A DNA stretch of 64,000 bases from Roseovarius nitratireducens (GCF_002925845.1 NZ_PDNI01000065.1:124001-188000); one strand, 5' to 3'; shown: positions 1-8,651, counted from the stretch's first letter. Program-made: numbers and translations. Notes: generated from the sequence alone by a model not told the origin.

Positions 1-13
1 CGAACACCCACAT
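1..13 (-). CDS. Start of a divergent gene, possibly ChaC-type gamma-glutamylcyclotransferase (partial)
   Basis: A minus-strand ATG at 11-13 reads M-W-V-F before running off the window, and a purine-rich ribosome binding stretch (AGGGGAAAAGG on the minus strand) lies just upstream of it. ChaC-family gamma-glutamylcyclotransferases commonly begin M-W-V-F-G-Y-G-S-L, which is why I suggest that family. Four codons are not proof; the identity is inference. Confidence 0.3.
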
Positions 14-44
14 GCCTTTTCCCCTGTTCCTCGCGTTCCGCCCC

Positions 45-67
45 CTATAAACACCCTTCGCGAAGGG
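45..67 (+). promoter_or_regulatory. Candidate -10 element and short palindrome upstream of the DUF2125 gene
   Basis: A TATAAA hexamer at 45-50 is followed by the perfect 14-bp palindrome CCCTTCGCGAAGGG at 54-67, ending 17 bp before the next start codon. The palindrome has no T-tract, so it is not a terminator; it could be an operator or a 5' leader hairpin. Both assignments are inferred from sequence only. Confidence 0.3.
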
Positions 68-84
68 CATGAAAGGGGCAAGCC

Positions 85-1086
85 ATGCGGGCACTTCTGG
101 CCGTCATCCTCGTCGCCGCCGGGCTCTGGGCCGGCTATTGGGTTATTGGCAGCCGCACCACCCACTCGGCGTTCGAGGGCTGGTTTGACGCGCGCCGCGC
201 CGAGGGCTGGGTGGCCGAGACGAGCAGCCTCGGCGTGCAGGGCTTTCCCAACCGCTTCGACGTGGTGTTCGAAGACCTGATCCTCGCCGATCCCGCCACA
301 GGGCTGGCGTGGGAGGCGCCGCGCTTCCAGATCGACGCGTTGAGCTATCGGCCCAATCACGTCATCGCCGTCTGGCCCGACGAACAGCGTATCGCCACCC
401 CGGAAGAGAAGTTCCGGATCGAGAGCCGCGACATGCGCGCCTCGCTGGTGATCGCGCCCGACGCGGCGCTCGCGCCCCGGCGCATGACGCTCACCGCCGA
501 TTTCGTGCGCGTCACCTCCGAGACACGCCCCGGGGAAACCACCGCGCTCTCCACCCTCAGCCTCGCCGCCGAGCGGCAGGAGGGCTCAACCTACCGGTTC
601 GGCCTGCGCGCCGAGGGGCTGACGCTCGCCGCGCCCGCGCGGACGCGGCTCGATCCGGAGGGCCGCCTGCCCGACCGCATCAGCGGATTTACCGCTGATG
701 TCACCGCCACGTTCGACAAGCCGTGGGACCGCACCGCCATCGAGCGTGCCCGCCCGCAACCCACCCATCTGAGCGTGCGTCTGGCCGAGGGACGCTGGGG
801 CGATCTGCTCCTTCAGGCGGCGGGCGAGGTGGACGTGACGCCCGATGGCTGGCCCGATGGCGAGATCACGCTCAAGGCCCGCAACTGGCGCGAGATCGTG
901 ACCATCCTGCGCAGCGCGGGGGCACTGCCCGAGAGCCTCGCCTCAAGCGTCGAGAACGGCCTCGGCATGATGGCACGCCTCAAAGGCAACCCGGACACGC
1001 TCGACATTCCGCTGGGCTTCGGCGGTGGTCGGATGTGGCTCGGCCCCGTCCCCCTTGGTTCCGCCCCGCGCCTGCGACTGCGCTGA
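85..1086 (+). CDS. DUF2125 domain-containing exported protein
   Basis: This 333-residue protein starts with an uncleaved or cleaved hydrophobic N-terminus (about residues 3-20, ending near A-G-Y-W), followed by a long beta-rich soluble region with no recognised catalytic motif. It matches the overall pattern of DUF2125, an alphaproteobacterial family of membrane-anchored periplasmic proteins of unknown function. The ATG at 85 is preceded by AAGGGGCAAGCC, a good ribosome binding site. It is transcribed away from the gene at the left edge and converges on trpS. The family assignment is fairly secure; no function is known to me. Confidence 0.8.
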   Translation: MRALLAVILVAAGLWAGYWVIGSRTTHSAFEGWFDARRAEGWVAETSSLGVQGFPNRFDVVFEDLILADPATGLAWEAPRFQIDALSYRPNHVIAVWPDEQRIATPEEKFRIESRDMRASLVIAPDAALAPRRMTLTADFVRVTSETRPGETTALSTLSLAAERQEGSTYRFGLRAEGLTLAAPARTRLDPEGRLPDRISGFTADVTATFDKPWDRTAIERARPQPTHLSVRLAEGRWGDLLLQAAGEVDVTPDGWPDGEITLKARNWREIVTILRSAGALPESLASSVENGLGMMARLKGNPDTLDIPLGFGGGRMWLGPVPLGSAPRLRLR

Positions 1087-1109
1087 TCCCCTGTCGACCG
1101 CCCACCGCG

Positions 1110-2138
1110 TCAGCCGCCCGGCGCGCTCACCATCCCCATGATATCATAGGTTCTACGCAGGATCGGTGCCGCAATGGCGCGGGCGCGGCCCGCACCCTCG
1201 GCGAGGATGCGGTCGATCTCGGCCTCGTCGTGCATCAGCCGCTTCATCTCGGTCGAGATCGGCGCGAGCCGGTCGACCGCCAGATCGGCCAGACGCGGCT
1301 TGAATACGGAAAAAGGCTGACCGCCCGCTTCGGCCATCACCTGCTCGATGTCCATATCCGCCAATGCCGCATAGATATTGACGAGGTTACGTGCCTCCGG
1401 TCGGTCCTCCAGCCCCTCGGCCTCCGAAGGCAGCGGTTCAGGATCGGTCTTGGCCTTGCGGATCTTCCTGGCGATGGTCTCGGCATCGTCGGTAAGGTTG
1501 ATCCGGCTCATATCCGACGGGTCGGATTTCGACATCTTCTTGGTCCCGTCGCGCAAGCTCATCACCCGCGTCGCCGCCCCCTCGATCACCGGCTCGGGCA
1601 ACGGAAAGAACTCCACCCCGTAATCGTGGTTGAACTTGGCGGCAATGTCGCGTGACAGCTCGATATGCTGTTTCTGGTCCTCGCCCACGGGCACGTGGGT
1701 GCCATGATAGGCGAGGATATCGGCGGCCATCAGCGCCGGGTAGGCAAATAGCCCGAGCGAGGCGTTCTGCGCATTCTTGCCAGCCTTGTCCTTGAATTGC
1801 GTCATCCGCTGCATCCAGCCCAAGCGCGCCACGCAGTTGAATACCCAGGCAAGCTGGCTGTGCTCGGCCACCTGGCTCTGGTTGAAAAGGATCGAGCGCG
1901 CGGGATCAAGCCCCGAGGCGATGAACCCGGCAGCAAGCTCGCGCGTGGCGCGGCGCAGGTCGGCAGGCTCTTGCCAGACGGTGACGGCGTGCAGATCGAC
2001 CATGCAATAGAGCGTCTCGACGCCCCGATCCTGCGCCTCGGCAAAACGCTTGAGCGCGCCGAGGTAATTGCCGAGATGCAGGTTGCCCGAGGGCTGGATT
2101 CCCGAAAAGACGCGGGGGGTAAAGGCCGCCTCGCTCAT
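1110..2138 (-). CDS. trpS: Tryptophanyl-tRNA synthetase
   Basis: TrpS charges tRNA-Trp with tryptophan using ATP in the cytoplasm. The 342-residue product has the class I signature regions: [14 protein letters not shown] near the N-terminus (HIGH equivalent) and K-K-M-S-K-S-D about two-thirds along (KMSKS loop). Length fits bacterial TrpS. An in-frame upstream extension to 2216 exists, but the ATG at 2138 has GGAG seven bases upstream and matches the usual family start ([13 protein letters not shown]), so I use it. It is divergent from the rhomboid-like gene, with which it shares about 90 bp of upstream DNA. Confidence 0.97.
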   Translation of the reverse strand: MSEAAFTPRVFSGIQPSGNLHLGNYLGALKRFAEAQDRGVETLYCMVDLHAVTVWQEPADLRRATRELAAGFIASGLDPARSILFNQSQVAEHSQLAWVFNCVARLGWMQRMTQFKDKAGKNAQNASLGLFAYPALMAADILAYHGTHVPVGEDQKQHIELSRDIAAKFNHDYGVEFFPLPEPVIEGAATRVMSLRDGTKKMSKSDPSDMSRINLTDDAETIARKIRKAKTDPEPLPSEAEGLEDRPEARNLVNIYAALADMDIEQVMAEAGGQPFSVFKPRLADLAVDRLAPISTEMKRLMHDEAEIDRILAEGAGRARAIAAPILRRTYDIMGMVSAPGG

Positions 2139-2227
2139 GGGCGCACTCCGTGGTGGATTTCTCTGAAGGTCTCGCTTACCCATGCGCCCGTGCCCCGTCA
2201 ACCAGTGCCCCATCAAGGAGAGCTGCC

Positions 2228-2908
2228 ATGAGCGACGATCCCAGTCCCCTCAACCCGATCCCGCCGGTGGTGGTGGTGCTGTTTCTGGTTATCGCGGGGG
2301 TCGAAGCGGCGTTCTCGCTGGGCGCACGCGGGATCATCGGCGGCGCCGACGCCGTGGGCTGGCGAAGCGCGGCAATCCAGGATTACGCCTTTCACGGCCA
2401 GATCCTGCGCTGGATGATCGAAACCGGTCAAATACCGACCGAACACCTGCGCCGCCTCGTCACCTATGCCTTCGTCCACGGCAGCTTCACCCACGCGCTC
2501 TTCGCCGCCGTGCTGCTTCTGGCGCTGGGCAAGTTCCTGGGCGAGGTGTTCCGCCACTGGGCGGTGCTGGTGATCTTCGCCACGGCGACGGTGGGCGGCG
2601 CGCTCGCCTACGGGATGCTGCCGGGCGACCGGCCGTGGCTCATCGGGGCGTTCCCCGGCGTCTACGGGATGATCGGGGGGTTCACCTACGTGATGTGGCT
2701 GCGGTTGGGGCAGATGGGCGCCAACCAGGCCCGCGCCTTCACCCTGATCGGCGTGCTTATGGCGCTGCAACTGGTCTTTGCGCTGCTGTTCGGCGGCTCG
2801 CCCACATGGGTGGCGGACGTGGCGGGGTTCATTGCAGGCTTTGCCGTGTCGGTGCCGCTCAGCCCCGGCGGCCTCACCCGGCTGCGCGCCCGGCTGCGGC
2901 ATGACTGA
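2228..2908 (+). CDS. Rhomboid-fold membrane protein lacking catalytic residues (pseudoprotease)
   Basis: The 226-residue protein has about six membrane segments and clear rhomboid landmarks: H84-G-S-F-T-H89 in the second membrane helix, and a glycine-rich helix G144-V-Y-G-M-I-G-G where active rhomboids carry GxSG. The catalytic serine position is Tyr146, the helix-6 catalytic histidine (A-H-x-x-G) is Asp197 in A-D-V-A-G, and the oxyanion-hole asparagine region reads A-L-F-A-A-V. It should therefore fold like a rhomboid but not cleave substrates, as for iRhom/derlin-type relatives. The ATG at 2228 has AAGGAG upstream and replaces a longer in-frame start at 2150. Likely annotated elsewhere simply as a rhomboid protease. 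Confidence 0.85.
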   Translation: MSDDPSPLNPIPPVVVVLFLVIAGVEAAFSLGARGIIGGADAVGWRSAAIQDYAFHGQILRWMIETGQIPTEHLRRLVTYAFVHGSFTHALFAAVLLLALGKFLGEVFRHWAVLVIFATATVGGALAYGMLPGDRPWLIGAFPGVYGMIGGFTYVMWLRLGQMGANQARAFTLIGVLMALQLVFALLFGGSPTWVADVAGFIAGFAVSVPLSPGGLTRLRARLRHD

Positions 2909-2931
2909 CGGACAGGCGCCGGGCTGATACG

Positions 2932-4470
2932 CTAGCGCCGCAGCTGCCCGCGCATCTCCTGCAGGCGGAACGCGCCCAGCCCCTGCCCAAAGAGCCCGTA
3001 GCTCACCACTCCGAGGCCGACCAGCAGCACCAGCGCCAGCCAGCGCCAGCCGCCCAGCGCGAGGAACGGGCCAAGAACCACCGCCGCACCCCACAGCACC
3101 ACGCCCATCAGGCCCGCGGCCAGCACGATCCGCCACAGCCTGCGGCGGAACTGCGCGTCGAACCGCGCCACCTCGCCAAAGCGCTGCGCGCCAACCGCCA
3201 GTTGCCAAACCATAACCCAGGCGGCCACCGTGGTCGCCAGCGCCGCGGCGATCCAGCCCATGACCGGGGCGAGGCCAAAGGCGAGTGCGGCATTCACCAC
3301 CATCGCCACCACAGCGTAGTGGAACGGGCGGCGTGTATCCTCGCGGGCGAAAAAGATCGGCTGCAAGATTTTCTGCAACACGAAGGCCGGAAGCCCCAGC
3401 CCGTAGATCGCCACGGCGAGCGCGGTTGCGGCGCTGTCATCGGCACCGAACGCGCCGCGCTCGAACAGCACCGAAACGAGCGGCAGCGGGATCGCCACCA
3501 GCGCCACGGCACACGGCACCGTCAGCGCCAGCGCCACCTCGCCGCCGCGCGACAGGGCATACCGCGCGCCGTCATCATCCCCGGTCTTGAGCCTGCGCGC
3601 CAGATCAGGCAGCAGAACGATCCCGACCGCGATTCCCACCACGCCCAGCGGCAACTGATAGAGCCGGTCGGCGGCGTAGAGCCAGCTCACTGCCTTGTCG
3701 GTCTGCGAGGCGACAAGCTGCCCCACCACGAGGTTGACCTGTATCACCCCCCCGGCCAGCGCCGCCGGGATGGCGACGCGCACGAGCTGCGCCATTTCTG
3801 GCGTCCAGCGTGGGCGCACGGGACGGATGCGCAGCCCCGCCCGCTCGGCGGCCACCCAAACGAGGACGAGCTGCGCCACCCCAGCCACCGGTACCGCCCA
3901 GACCAGCGCCTGCATCACCTCCCCGCCCATCCATGCCGCCGCCCCCATCGCTGTGATCAGCAACACATTGAGCAGCACGGGTGCTGCCGCGGCGGCAGCA
4001 AATCGCCCTGCGGCGTTGAGCGCCCCCGACAGAAGCGCCGCCAGCGAAATGAACAGGATATAGGGAAACACCACCCGCCCGTAATCCACCGTGACGCCAA
4101 AGCGCGCATCCCCCGCGAACCCTTCTGCGGTGGCCCAGACCAGCGCTGGCATGAACACCATCGCAAGACCCGTGAGCAGTGACACCACCAGCCCCAGCCC
4201 CGACAACGCGAGGCTCGCGAAGCCCAGCGGGTTATCGCCCGCTTCCAGCCGCTTGGAGAACATCGGCACGAACGCCGCGTTGAACGCCCCCTCGGCAAAG
4301 AATCGGCGGAACATGTTGGGCAGGCGGAACGCGGCAACGAAGGCATCCATCAGCACGCCGGGGCCGATCAGGCTCGCGATCATCACGTCGCGCACGAAGC
4401 CCAGCACGCGGCTCATCAGCGTCCAGCCACTGACGGTCAGGATACCTGAAAGCAGGCGGACGGGTCTCAT
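2932..4470 (-). CDS. murJ: Lipid II flippase MurJ (MviN family)
   Basis: MurJ moves lipid II across the inner membrane for peptidoglycan synthesis. The 512-residue protein is almost entirely hydrophobic, with about 14 predicted helices. It has the family N-terminus (S-G-W-T-L-M-S-R-V-L-G-F-V-R-D, containing the conserved R-x-x-G-x-x-R-D pattern) and the F-R-L-P-N-M-F-R-R-F-F-A-E-G-A-F-N-A-A-F-V-P segment of MurJ/MviN. In many Rhodobacteraceae it lies near trpS, as here. The 24-bp gap to the convergent rhomboid-like gene leaves no obvious terminator. Confidence 0.96.
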   Translation of the reverse strand: MRPVRLLSGILTVSGWTLMSRVLGFVRDVMIASLIGPGVLMDAFVAAFRLPNMFRRFFAEGAFNAAFVPMFSKRLEAGDNPLGFASLALSGLGLVVSLLTGLAMVFMPALVWATAEGFAGDARFGVTVDYGRVVFPYILFISLAALLSGALNAAGRFAAAAAAPVLLNVLLITAMGAAAWMGGEVMQALVWAVPVAGVAQLVLVWVAAERAGLRIRPVRPRWTPEMAQLVRVAIPAALAGGVIQVNLVVGQLVASQTDKAVSWLYAADRLYQLPLGVVGIAVGIVLLPDLARRLKTGDDDGARYALSRGGEVALALTVPCAVALVAIPLPLVSVLFERGAFGADDSAATALAVAIYGLGLPAFVLQKILQPIFFAREDTRRPFHYAVVAMVVNAALAFGLAPVMGWIAAALATTVAAWVMVWQLAVGAQRFGEVARFDAQFRRRLWRIVLAAGLMGVVLWGAAVVLGPFLALGGWRWLALVLLVGLGVVSYGLFGQGLGAFRLQEMRGQLRR

Positions 4471-4616
4471 CTGCGGGCCTTTGCGCTTGGGTCAGGCCGG
4501 TCTAGCCCATCGCCTGCGCCGCGAAAAGAGGGGTTGGTTCGGCACGACGACCGGCGACCAGGCCATCGTCATCCCGGCCCGAAGCGGCTGGCCTGAAAAG
4601 ATCGCTCAGGCCGGCC

Positions 4617-4850
4617 TCAGTCGAGCCGCCTTGCCTCGTCGATCAGCATGACCGGGATGCCATTGCGGATCGGAAAGGCGAGCCCGGCAGACTTGCTGAC
4701 AAGCTCCTGCCGCTCGGCATCGTATTCCAGCCGCCCGTGGGTCTGCGGGCACAGGAGCGCCTCGAGCATCCGCCGGTCGAAGCCGGGTCCGGACGCCTCG
4801 CTTTCCGAGGTGTCTTCGGGGGAATGCGGGGGATCGGTCCAATCGCTCAT
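4617..4850 (-). CDS. Trm112-like zinc-ribbon-fold small protein
   Basis: This 77-residue protein carries the Trm112/YcaR core: [15 protein letters not shown], then [18 protein letters not shown]. Bacterial members are small partners or orphans whose role is poorly defined; eukaryotic Trm112 activates methyltransferases. Only one cysteine of the putative zinc site is present, as in other short bacterial members. Its ATG overlaps the stop of the upstream Lon-domain gene by four bases (ATGA), implying translational coupling. Confidence 0.88.
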   Translation of the reverse strand: MSDWTDPPHSPEDTSESEASGPGFDRRMLEALLCPQTHGRLEYDAERQELVSKSAGLAFPIRNGIPVMLIDEARRLD

Positions 4851-5494
4851 TGCACGATATCCTCGTTGTCGCCGCCGCGCAGCGCATATTCCAACAGCAT
4901 TACCAGCGTCTCGCGCCTTGTAGCGAGCGACGGGGCCTCTAGCAGGGCCTGTTTCTCCTCGGGCTCGAATCCAAGCAGCATCGACAGCGAGTTGATAAGC
5001 AACTCGTCATCCGCCTGTTCGAGCGACTCCCAGTCGGTCTCGAGCGCGCGGGCGTTGAAATAGCGCGACAGCAGGTTCATGAACCCGTCTCGATCAAAGC
5101 CGGGATCGGTCTCTGTTGGGCCCATGTCGCGATCGAAACTGTCCCAGCAAACCCGCACCCGCCGGTAGGGAGTAAAGCCCTCGACCTCCTCGGTCATGCG
5201 GAACCGCGACAGCCCGGTGAGGGTGATCATGTAGCGCCCGTCCTCCGTCTCGGAGAATTGCGTCACCCGGCCCACACAACCGATCCTGTGCAGCCCGGTG
5301 CAGCCGTCGCGGCCCGGCGCGGGGTTTGGCTGCACCATGCCGATGAGGCGCTCGCGCGTCTTGAGCACATCCTCGAGCATCGCGAGGTAGCGCGGCTCGA
5401 ACAGGTGAAGGGGCAGCCGCGCGCGCGGCAGCAGCAGCGCACCGGGCAGCGGAAATACGGGGATGATCTCGGGGAGATCGAAACGCTGTGCCAT
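4847..5494 (-). CDS. Lon substrate-binding-domain protein without protease domain
   Basis: The 215-residue protein begins with a Lon N-terminal (PUA-like) domain: [13 protein letters not shown], then L-H-L-F-E-P-R-Y. It ends after about 200 residues, so the ATPase and peptidase parts of Lon are absent. Such stand-alone proteins are widespread in Alphaproteobacteria, next to the thioredoxin-TPR gene found immediately upstream here (27-bp gap), and may bind unfolded or damaged protein. It forms a three-gene run with the thioredoxin-TPR and Trm112-like genes. Function beyond the domain is inference. Confidence 0.9.
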   Translation of the reverse strand: MAQRFDLPEIIPVFPLPGALLLPRARLPLHLFEPRYLAMLEDVLKTRERLIGMVQPNPAPGRDGCTGLHRIGCVGRVTQFSETEDGRYMITLTGLSRFRMTEEVEGFTPYRRVRVCWDSFDRDMGPTETDPGFDRDGFMNLLSRYFNARALETDWESLEQADDELLINSLSMLLGFEPEEKQALLEAPSLATRRETLVMLLEYALRGGDNEDIVQ

Positions 5495-5521
5495 GAGGGG
5501 TAGTCTAGCCCGGCGACGCGC

Positions 5522-6451
5522 TCAGGCAAATATCATCGAGCTGAGCTTGCGCCGACCGGCAATCAGGATCGGATCGTTGGGCTTCAGTGCCTCGAAGATG
5601 GTGAAGAGCTGCGCCTTGGCCGCACCGTCGTTCCACTCGCGGTCGCGGCGAAAAAGCTCGAGCAACTCGTCCACCGCCTCCTGCACCTGGCCTCCGGCAT
5701 AAAGCGCGGTGGCAAGATCGAACCGCGCCTGATGGTTGTCGGGATCGGCCTCGATGGCAGCGCGCAGATCGTCCACCGGGCCCGCGTCCTGCGCCTGCCG
5801 GGCAAGCGCAATCTTCGCATGCGCGGCCTCTATCTCCGGGGTCGAGGCGATCTCTGCCGGGGCACCGTTGAGGATCGCCTCCGCCTGGTCGAGATCGCCC
5901 GCTGCCACCTGCACCTGCGCCATGCCGGCAAAGGCGCGCGCGTTCTTGCCGTCCTCTTGCACCACGGCGGCGAAGGTTTGCATCGCGTCAGTGAGCGCGC
6001 CGGTCTCGAGCATCTCGTCGGCTGCGTCGAGCGCCGCGTCGAGTCCGCCTTCGCCGTCATCACCCGCGGCCCCGCCCGCCGCCTCGATCACGCGGTTCAC
6101 GAAGGCATCGACCTCCGATTGCGGCAGCGCCCCCTGGAAGCCGTCGATCGGCTGGCCTTGCCAGAACGCATAGACCGTGGGCAGCGACTGGATGCGCAGT
6201 TGCCCGGCAATGGCCTGGTTGCGATCCACGTCCACCTTGGCCATCCGCACCTTGCCGCCCGCACGGGTCACGGCAGCCTCAAGCGCGGGGCCCAGCGTCT
6301 TGCACGGGCCACACCACGCGGCCCAGAAATCGACGATCACCGGCACCTTCTGGCTGGCCTCGATCACCTCGGCCATGAAATCCGCCTCATTCACGTCGCG
6401 GACGAGATCGCCCGCCGCGGGACCGTTCGCGGTTTTGCCCAGTTCCAGCAT
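5522..6451 (-). CDS. Thioredoxin-TPR protein, CnoX/YbbN type
   Basis: The 309-residue protein has an N-terminal thioredoxin fold with active site W46-C-G-P-C50 (full CxxC retained, unlike E. coli YbbN/CnoX, which is degenerate) and a C-terminal tetratricopeptide-repeat region from about residue 130 to the end. CnoX-type proteins act as chaperone-redox factors that hold substrates for GroEL after oxidative stress. The ATG at 6451 has GGGAG seven bases upstream, so I discard the longer in-frame start at 6508, which would overlap xthA. It leads the thioredoxin / Lon-domain / Trm112-like operon. Confidence 0.92.
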   Translation of the reverse strand: MLELGKTANGPAAGDLVRDVNEADFMAEVIEASQKVPVIVDFWAAWCGPCKTLGPALEAAVTRAGGKVRMAKVDVDRNQAIAGQLRIQSLPTVYAFWQGQPIDGFQGALPQSEVDAFVNRVIEAAGGAAGDDGEGGLDAALDAADEMLETGALTDAMQTFAAVVQEDGKNARAFAGMAQVQVAAGDLDQAEAILNGAPAEIASTPEIEAAHAKIALARQAQDAGPVDDLRAAIEADPDNHQARFDLATALYAGGQVQEAVDELLELFRRDREWNDGAAKAQLFTIFEALKPNDPILIAGRRKLSSMIFA

Positions 6452-6504
6452 GTCGAGACTCCCTCTATCCGAATGCACCCTATATGTGGGCGCGTTCCCC
6501 GCTG

Positions 6505-7293
6505 TCAAAGATCAAATGTCGCAAACACCGGCGCGTGATCCGAGGGCTTCTCCCAGCCGCGCGCGGCACGCAGGATGCGGCTGGAATGGCCCGCCTCGCG
6601 GATGTCGCGGCTCGCCCAGACGTGATCGAGCCGACGGCCCTTGTCGGCGGCGTCCCAGTCGCGCGCGCGGTAGCTCCACCAGCTATAGAGCTGCCCCTCG
6701 GGGATGTTGGCGCGGGTGACGTCGTGCCAGCCTCCCGCCTCCATCGCGGTCCCGAGGTGATCCACCTCCACCGGCGTGTGGCTCACCACCTTCAGCAATT
6801 GCTTGTGCGACCACACGTCATCCTCCCGCGGCGCGATGTTGAGGTCGCCCACGAGGATGGACTTTTCCGGGCGCTCCTGCCCGAAGAAATCGCGCATGTC
6901 TGTCAGGTAGTCGAGCTTCTGTCCGAATTTCGCGTTTACCTCGCGGTCGGGCACGTCGCCGCCGGCGGGGACGTAAAAATTGTGGACGGTCACGCCGTTC
7001 TCCAGTCGCCCGGCGATGTGTCGGGCATGGCCCAGCCCCGCGAAATCGAGGCTTCCGGCCTCCTCGATGGGCAACCGCGACAGAATCGCCACGCCGTTAT
7101 AGCCTTTCTCGCCCCGCGCGATCATGTGGGGATAGCCGAGGGCCGCGAAGATCGAGGCGGGGATCTTCTCCACCGGGCTCTTGCATTCTTGCAGGCACAG
7201 CACGTCCGGCCCCTCCTCGCGCAAGAGCCGTGCGACGAGATCCGCGCGCAGCCGCACCGAGTTGATGTTCCAGGTGGCGACGGTAAGGGGCAT
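6505..7293 (-). CDS. xthA: Exodeoxyribonuclease III (AP endonuclease)
   Basis: Exo III cleaves 5' of abasic sites and removes 3' blocking groups in base-excision repair. The 262-residue protein has the endonuclease/exonuclease/phosphatase fold motifs: A-T-W-N-I-N-S-V-R at the start, L-C-L-Q-E-C-K (metal-binding Glu), L-V-G-D-L-N-I-A-P in the middle, and the C-terminal S-D-H-A-P-V. I place the start at 7293 (M-P-L-T-V-A-T-W-N), the usual family start, and drop 29 residues of upstream frame. It lies 53 bp before the thioredoxin-TPR gene, with which it may be co-transcribed. Confidence 0.95.
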   Translation of the reverse strand: MPLTVATWNINSVRLRADLVARLLREEGPDVLCLQECKSPVEKIPASIFAALGYPHMIARGEKGYNGVAILSRLPIEEAGSLDFAGLGHARHIAGRLENGVTVHNFYVPAGGDVPDREVNAKFGQKLDYLTDMRDFFGQERPEKSILVGDLNIAPREDDVWSHKQLLKVVSHTPVEVDHLGTAMEAGGWHDVTRANIPEGQLYSWWSYRARDWDAADKGRRLDHVWASRDIREAGHSSRILRAARGWEKPSDHAPVFATFDL

Positions 7294-7456
7294 GGGCTTT
7301 CGGTCCTGTTTTTCTACTTGGCGCAGACCTACGGCCCCTCGGGCGCGACGTCCACCCCCGTTGACCGCCCGGCCCCGCAAGCGGGCAATCCCGGTTTACA
7401 CGGGGTCGGACGCGGGGCAATCTCGGGCGCAGTCTCCGCCGCCTGAGAGGATCCCC

Positions 7457-8431
7457 ATGACCGACAGCACCAGCGTCACGCCCACCGACAGCGATCTGGC
7501 CTTCACCCGCAAGGAGGCGCACGGCACCATCGCCGAGCCCGCCTACGCCGGCGCGCTCAGCTTCATGCGCCGCCGCTATACCCGCGATCTGGCCGGCGCC
7601 GACGTGGCGGTGATGGGCGTGCCCTTCGATCTGGCGGTATCGGGGCGGTCGGGCGCGCGGCTGGGGCCGCGGGCGGTGCGCGCCGCGTCCTCCCATATCG
7701 CGTGGTCGGCGCCGTGGCCGTGGGCGTTCGACCCGTTCGAGCGGCTCGCGGTGGTGGATACCGGCGACTGCTTTTTCGATCCCGGCTATCCGGCGCAGGT
7801 GCCCGAGGCCATCGCGCAGGCCGCGCGCGACGTGCTGGCCAGCGACACCGCGCTCCTGACGCTGGGCGGCGATCACTTCATCACCTGGCCGCTGCTGAAG
7901 GCCCATGCCGAGAAACACGGGCCGCTCTCGCTGATCCAGATCGACGCGCATTCCGACACCTGGGAGGACGAACCCGGCCGCATCGACCACGGCACGATGA
8001 TCTGGCACGCGGTGCGCGAAGGTCTGATCGTGCCCGAGACATCCGTGCAGGTGGGCATCCGCACCCACAATCCCGACCCGCTGGGCGTGCACGTGATCGA
8101 CGCGCGCGAAGTGCACCTATCGGACCCGCGGTCAGTGGCGGGCCGCGTGCGCGACATCGTCGGCGACCGGCCCTGCTACCTCACCTTCGACATCGACGCG
8201 CTCGACCCGTCGATGGCGCCAGGCACCGGCACGCCGGTGGTGGGCGGGCTTTCGACCTTCCAGGCGCAGGAAATCCTGCGCGGGCTGGAAGGGATCGCGC
8301 TCCGGGGCATGGACGTGGTCGAGGTGACGCCTGCCTACGATGTCTCGGAAATAACCGCGCTGGCGGCGGCGACGCTCGCCTGCGACCTGCTGTGTCTCTA
8401 CGCCGCCGGGCGCGAATTGAGGTCGGGCTAG
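7457..8431 (+). CDS. speB: Agmatinase (ureohydrolase family)
   Basis: Agmatinase hydrolyses agmatine to putrescine and urea. The 324-residue protein has all manganese-site signatures of ureohydrolases: L-G-G-D-H-F, Q-I-D-A-H-S-D-T-W with D-H-G-T-M following, and T-F-D-I-D-A-L-D-P-S-M-A-P-G-T-G-T-P near the C-terminus. The opening pattern (D-x-A-F-T-R ... Y-A-G-A-L-S-F-M-R-R) is that of alphaproteobacterial SpeB rather than arginase. The ATG at 7457 follows GAGAGGATCCCC, a good ribosome binding site. Related guanidino-acid hydrolases cannot be excluded on sequence alone. Confidence 0.9.
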   Translation: MTDSTSVTPTDSDLAFTRKEAHGTIAEPAYAGALSFMRRRYTRDLAGADVAVMGVPFDLAVSGRSGARLGPRAVRAASSHIAWSAPWPWAFDPFERLAVVDTGDCFFDPGYPAQVPEAIAQAARDVLASDTALLTLGGDHFITWPLLKAHAEKHGPLSLIQIDAHSDTWEDEPGRIDHGTMIWHAVREGLIVPETSVQVGIRTHNPDPLGVHVIDAREVHLSDPRSVAGRVRDIVGDRPCYLTFDIDALDPSMAPGTGTPVVGGLSTFQAQEILRGLEGIALRGMDVVEVTPAYDVSEITALAAATLACDLLCLYAAGRELRSG

Positions 8432-8532
8432 CAGGTGGCCTGATCCTGCCATACTGGCCCTGGCCCCGGCGCGGCCGATGCCAACCACCGTTTCGGGCCA
8501 GCCCCCGCCCCCGGATCAGCTCTTCGTTCCCT

Positions 8533-8620
8533 TTAAAACAAAGGGCCCCGGGCGATGCCGGGGCCAGTCCAACAGGGAGGTTCACGTTTTACCGTAGGTG
8601 AACGATACCACACATATCAT
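8533..8620 (-). ncRNA. Candidate small RNA A with anti-Shine-Dalgarno-like CCUCCC motif
   Basis: Downstream of the response-regulator gene, the minus strand carries a 6-bp stem (GTTCAC/GTGAAC, 8580-8603), then ACCTCCCTGTTGGACT (8566-8581), then a terminator hairpin. The same 16 nt precede a terminator at 42675-42690, 70-75 nt downstream of a TTGACCTYGATC element in both loci. The 5' end is a guess (about 8616-8620); an independent small RNA or a 3'-UTR product are both possible. I recognise no catalogued family. Rhodobacterales small RNAs with CCUCC-rich loops are known, which makes the reading plausible. Confidence 0.5.
8535..8565 (-). terminator. Rho-independent terminator of response-regulator gene / small RNA A
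   Basis: On the minus strand GGCCCCGG-CATCGC-CCGGGGCC (8544-8565) forms an 8-bp perfect stem with a 6-nt loop and is followed by CTTTGTTTT. The T-rich tail exists only in the minus direction, so it ends transcripts coming from the response-regulator side, not from speB. Confidence 0.8.
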
Positions 8621-8637
8621 AGAATCCAGATATGCCT

Positions 8638-8651
8638 TTGATCGAGGTCAA
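8638..8651. promoter_or_regulatory. FNR/CRP-family-like box near small RNA A
   Basis: TTGAT-CGAG-GTCAA matches the FNR consensus TTGAT-N4-ATCAA at nine of ten positions. It lies 14 bp past the response-regulator stop and about 20-30 bp before the presumed 5' end of small RNA A. The minus-strand reading TTGACCTCGATC recurs as TTGACCTTGATC at 42600-42611 before small RNA B, so it may instead be a shared promoter element. Confidence 0.4.

Noticed and set aside
54-67. CCCTTCGCGAAGGG palindrome as a terminator
   Set aside because: No T-tract and it is 5' of a gene next to a -10-like sequence; kept only as a possible leader/operator element.
2139-2216. N-terminal extension of trpS in the open frame
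   Set aside because: The downstream ATG at 2138 has a proper ribosome site and the usual TrpS N-terminus; the extension overlaps the divergent promoter region.
2213-3208. 331-codon minus-strand open frame over the rhomboid-like gene and murJ
   Set aside because: Composition is His/Arg/Gly-rich and it spans two genes with clear family motifs; no ribosome site.
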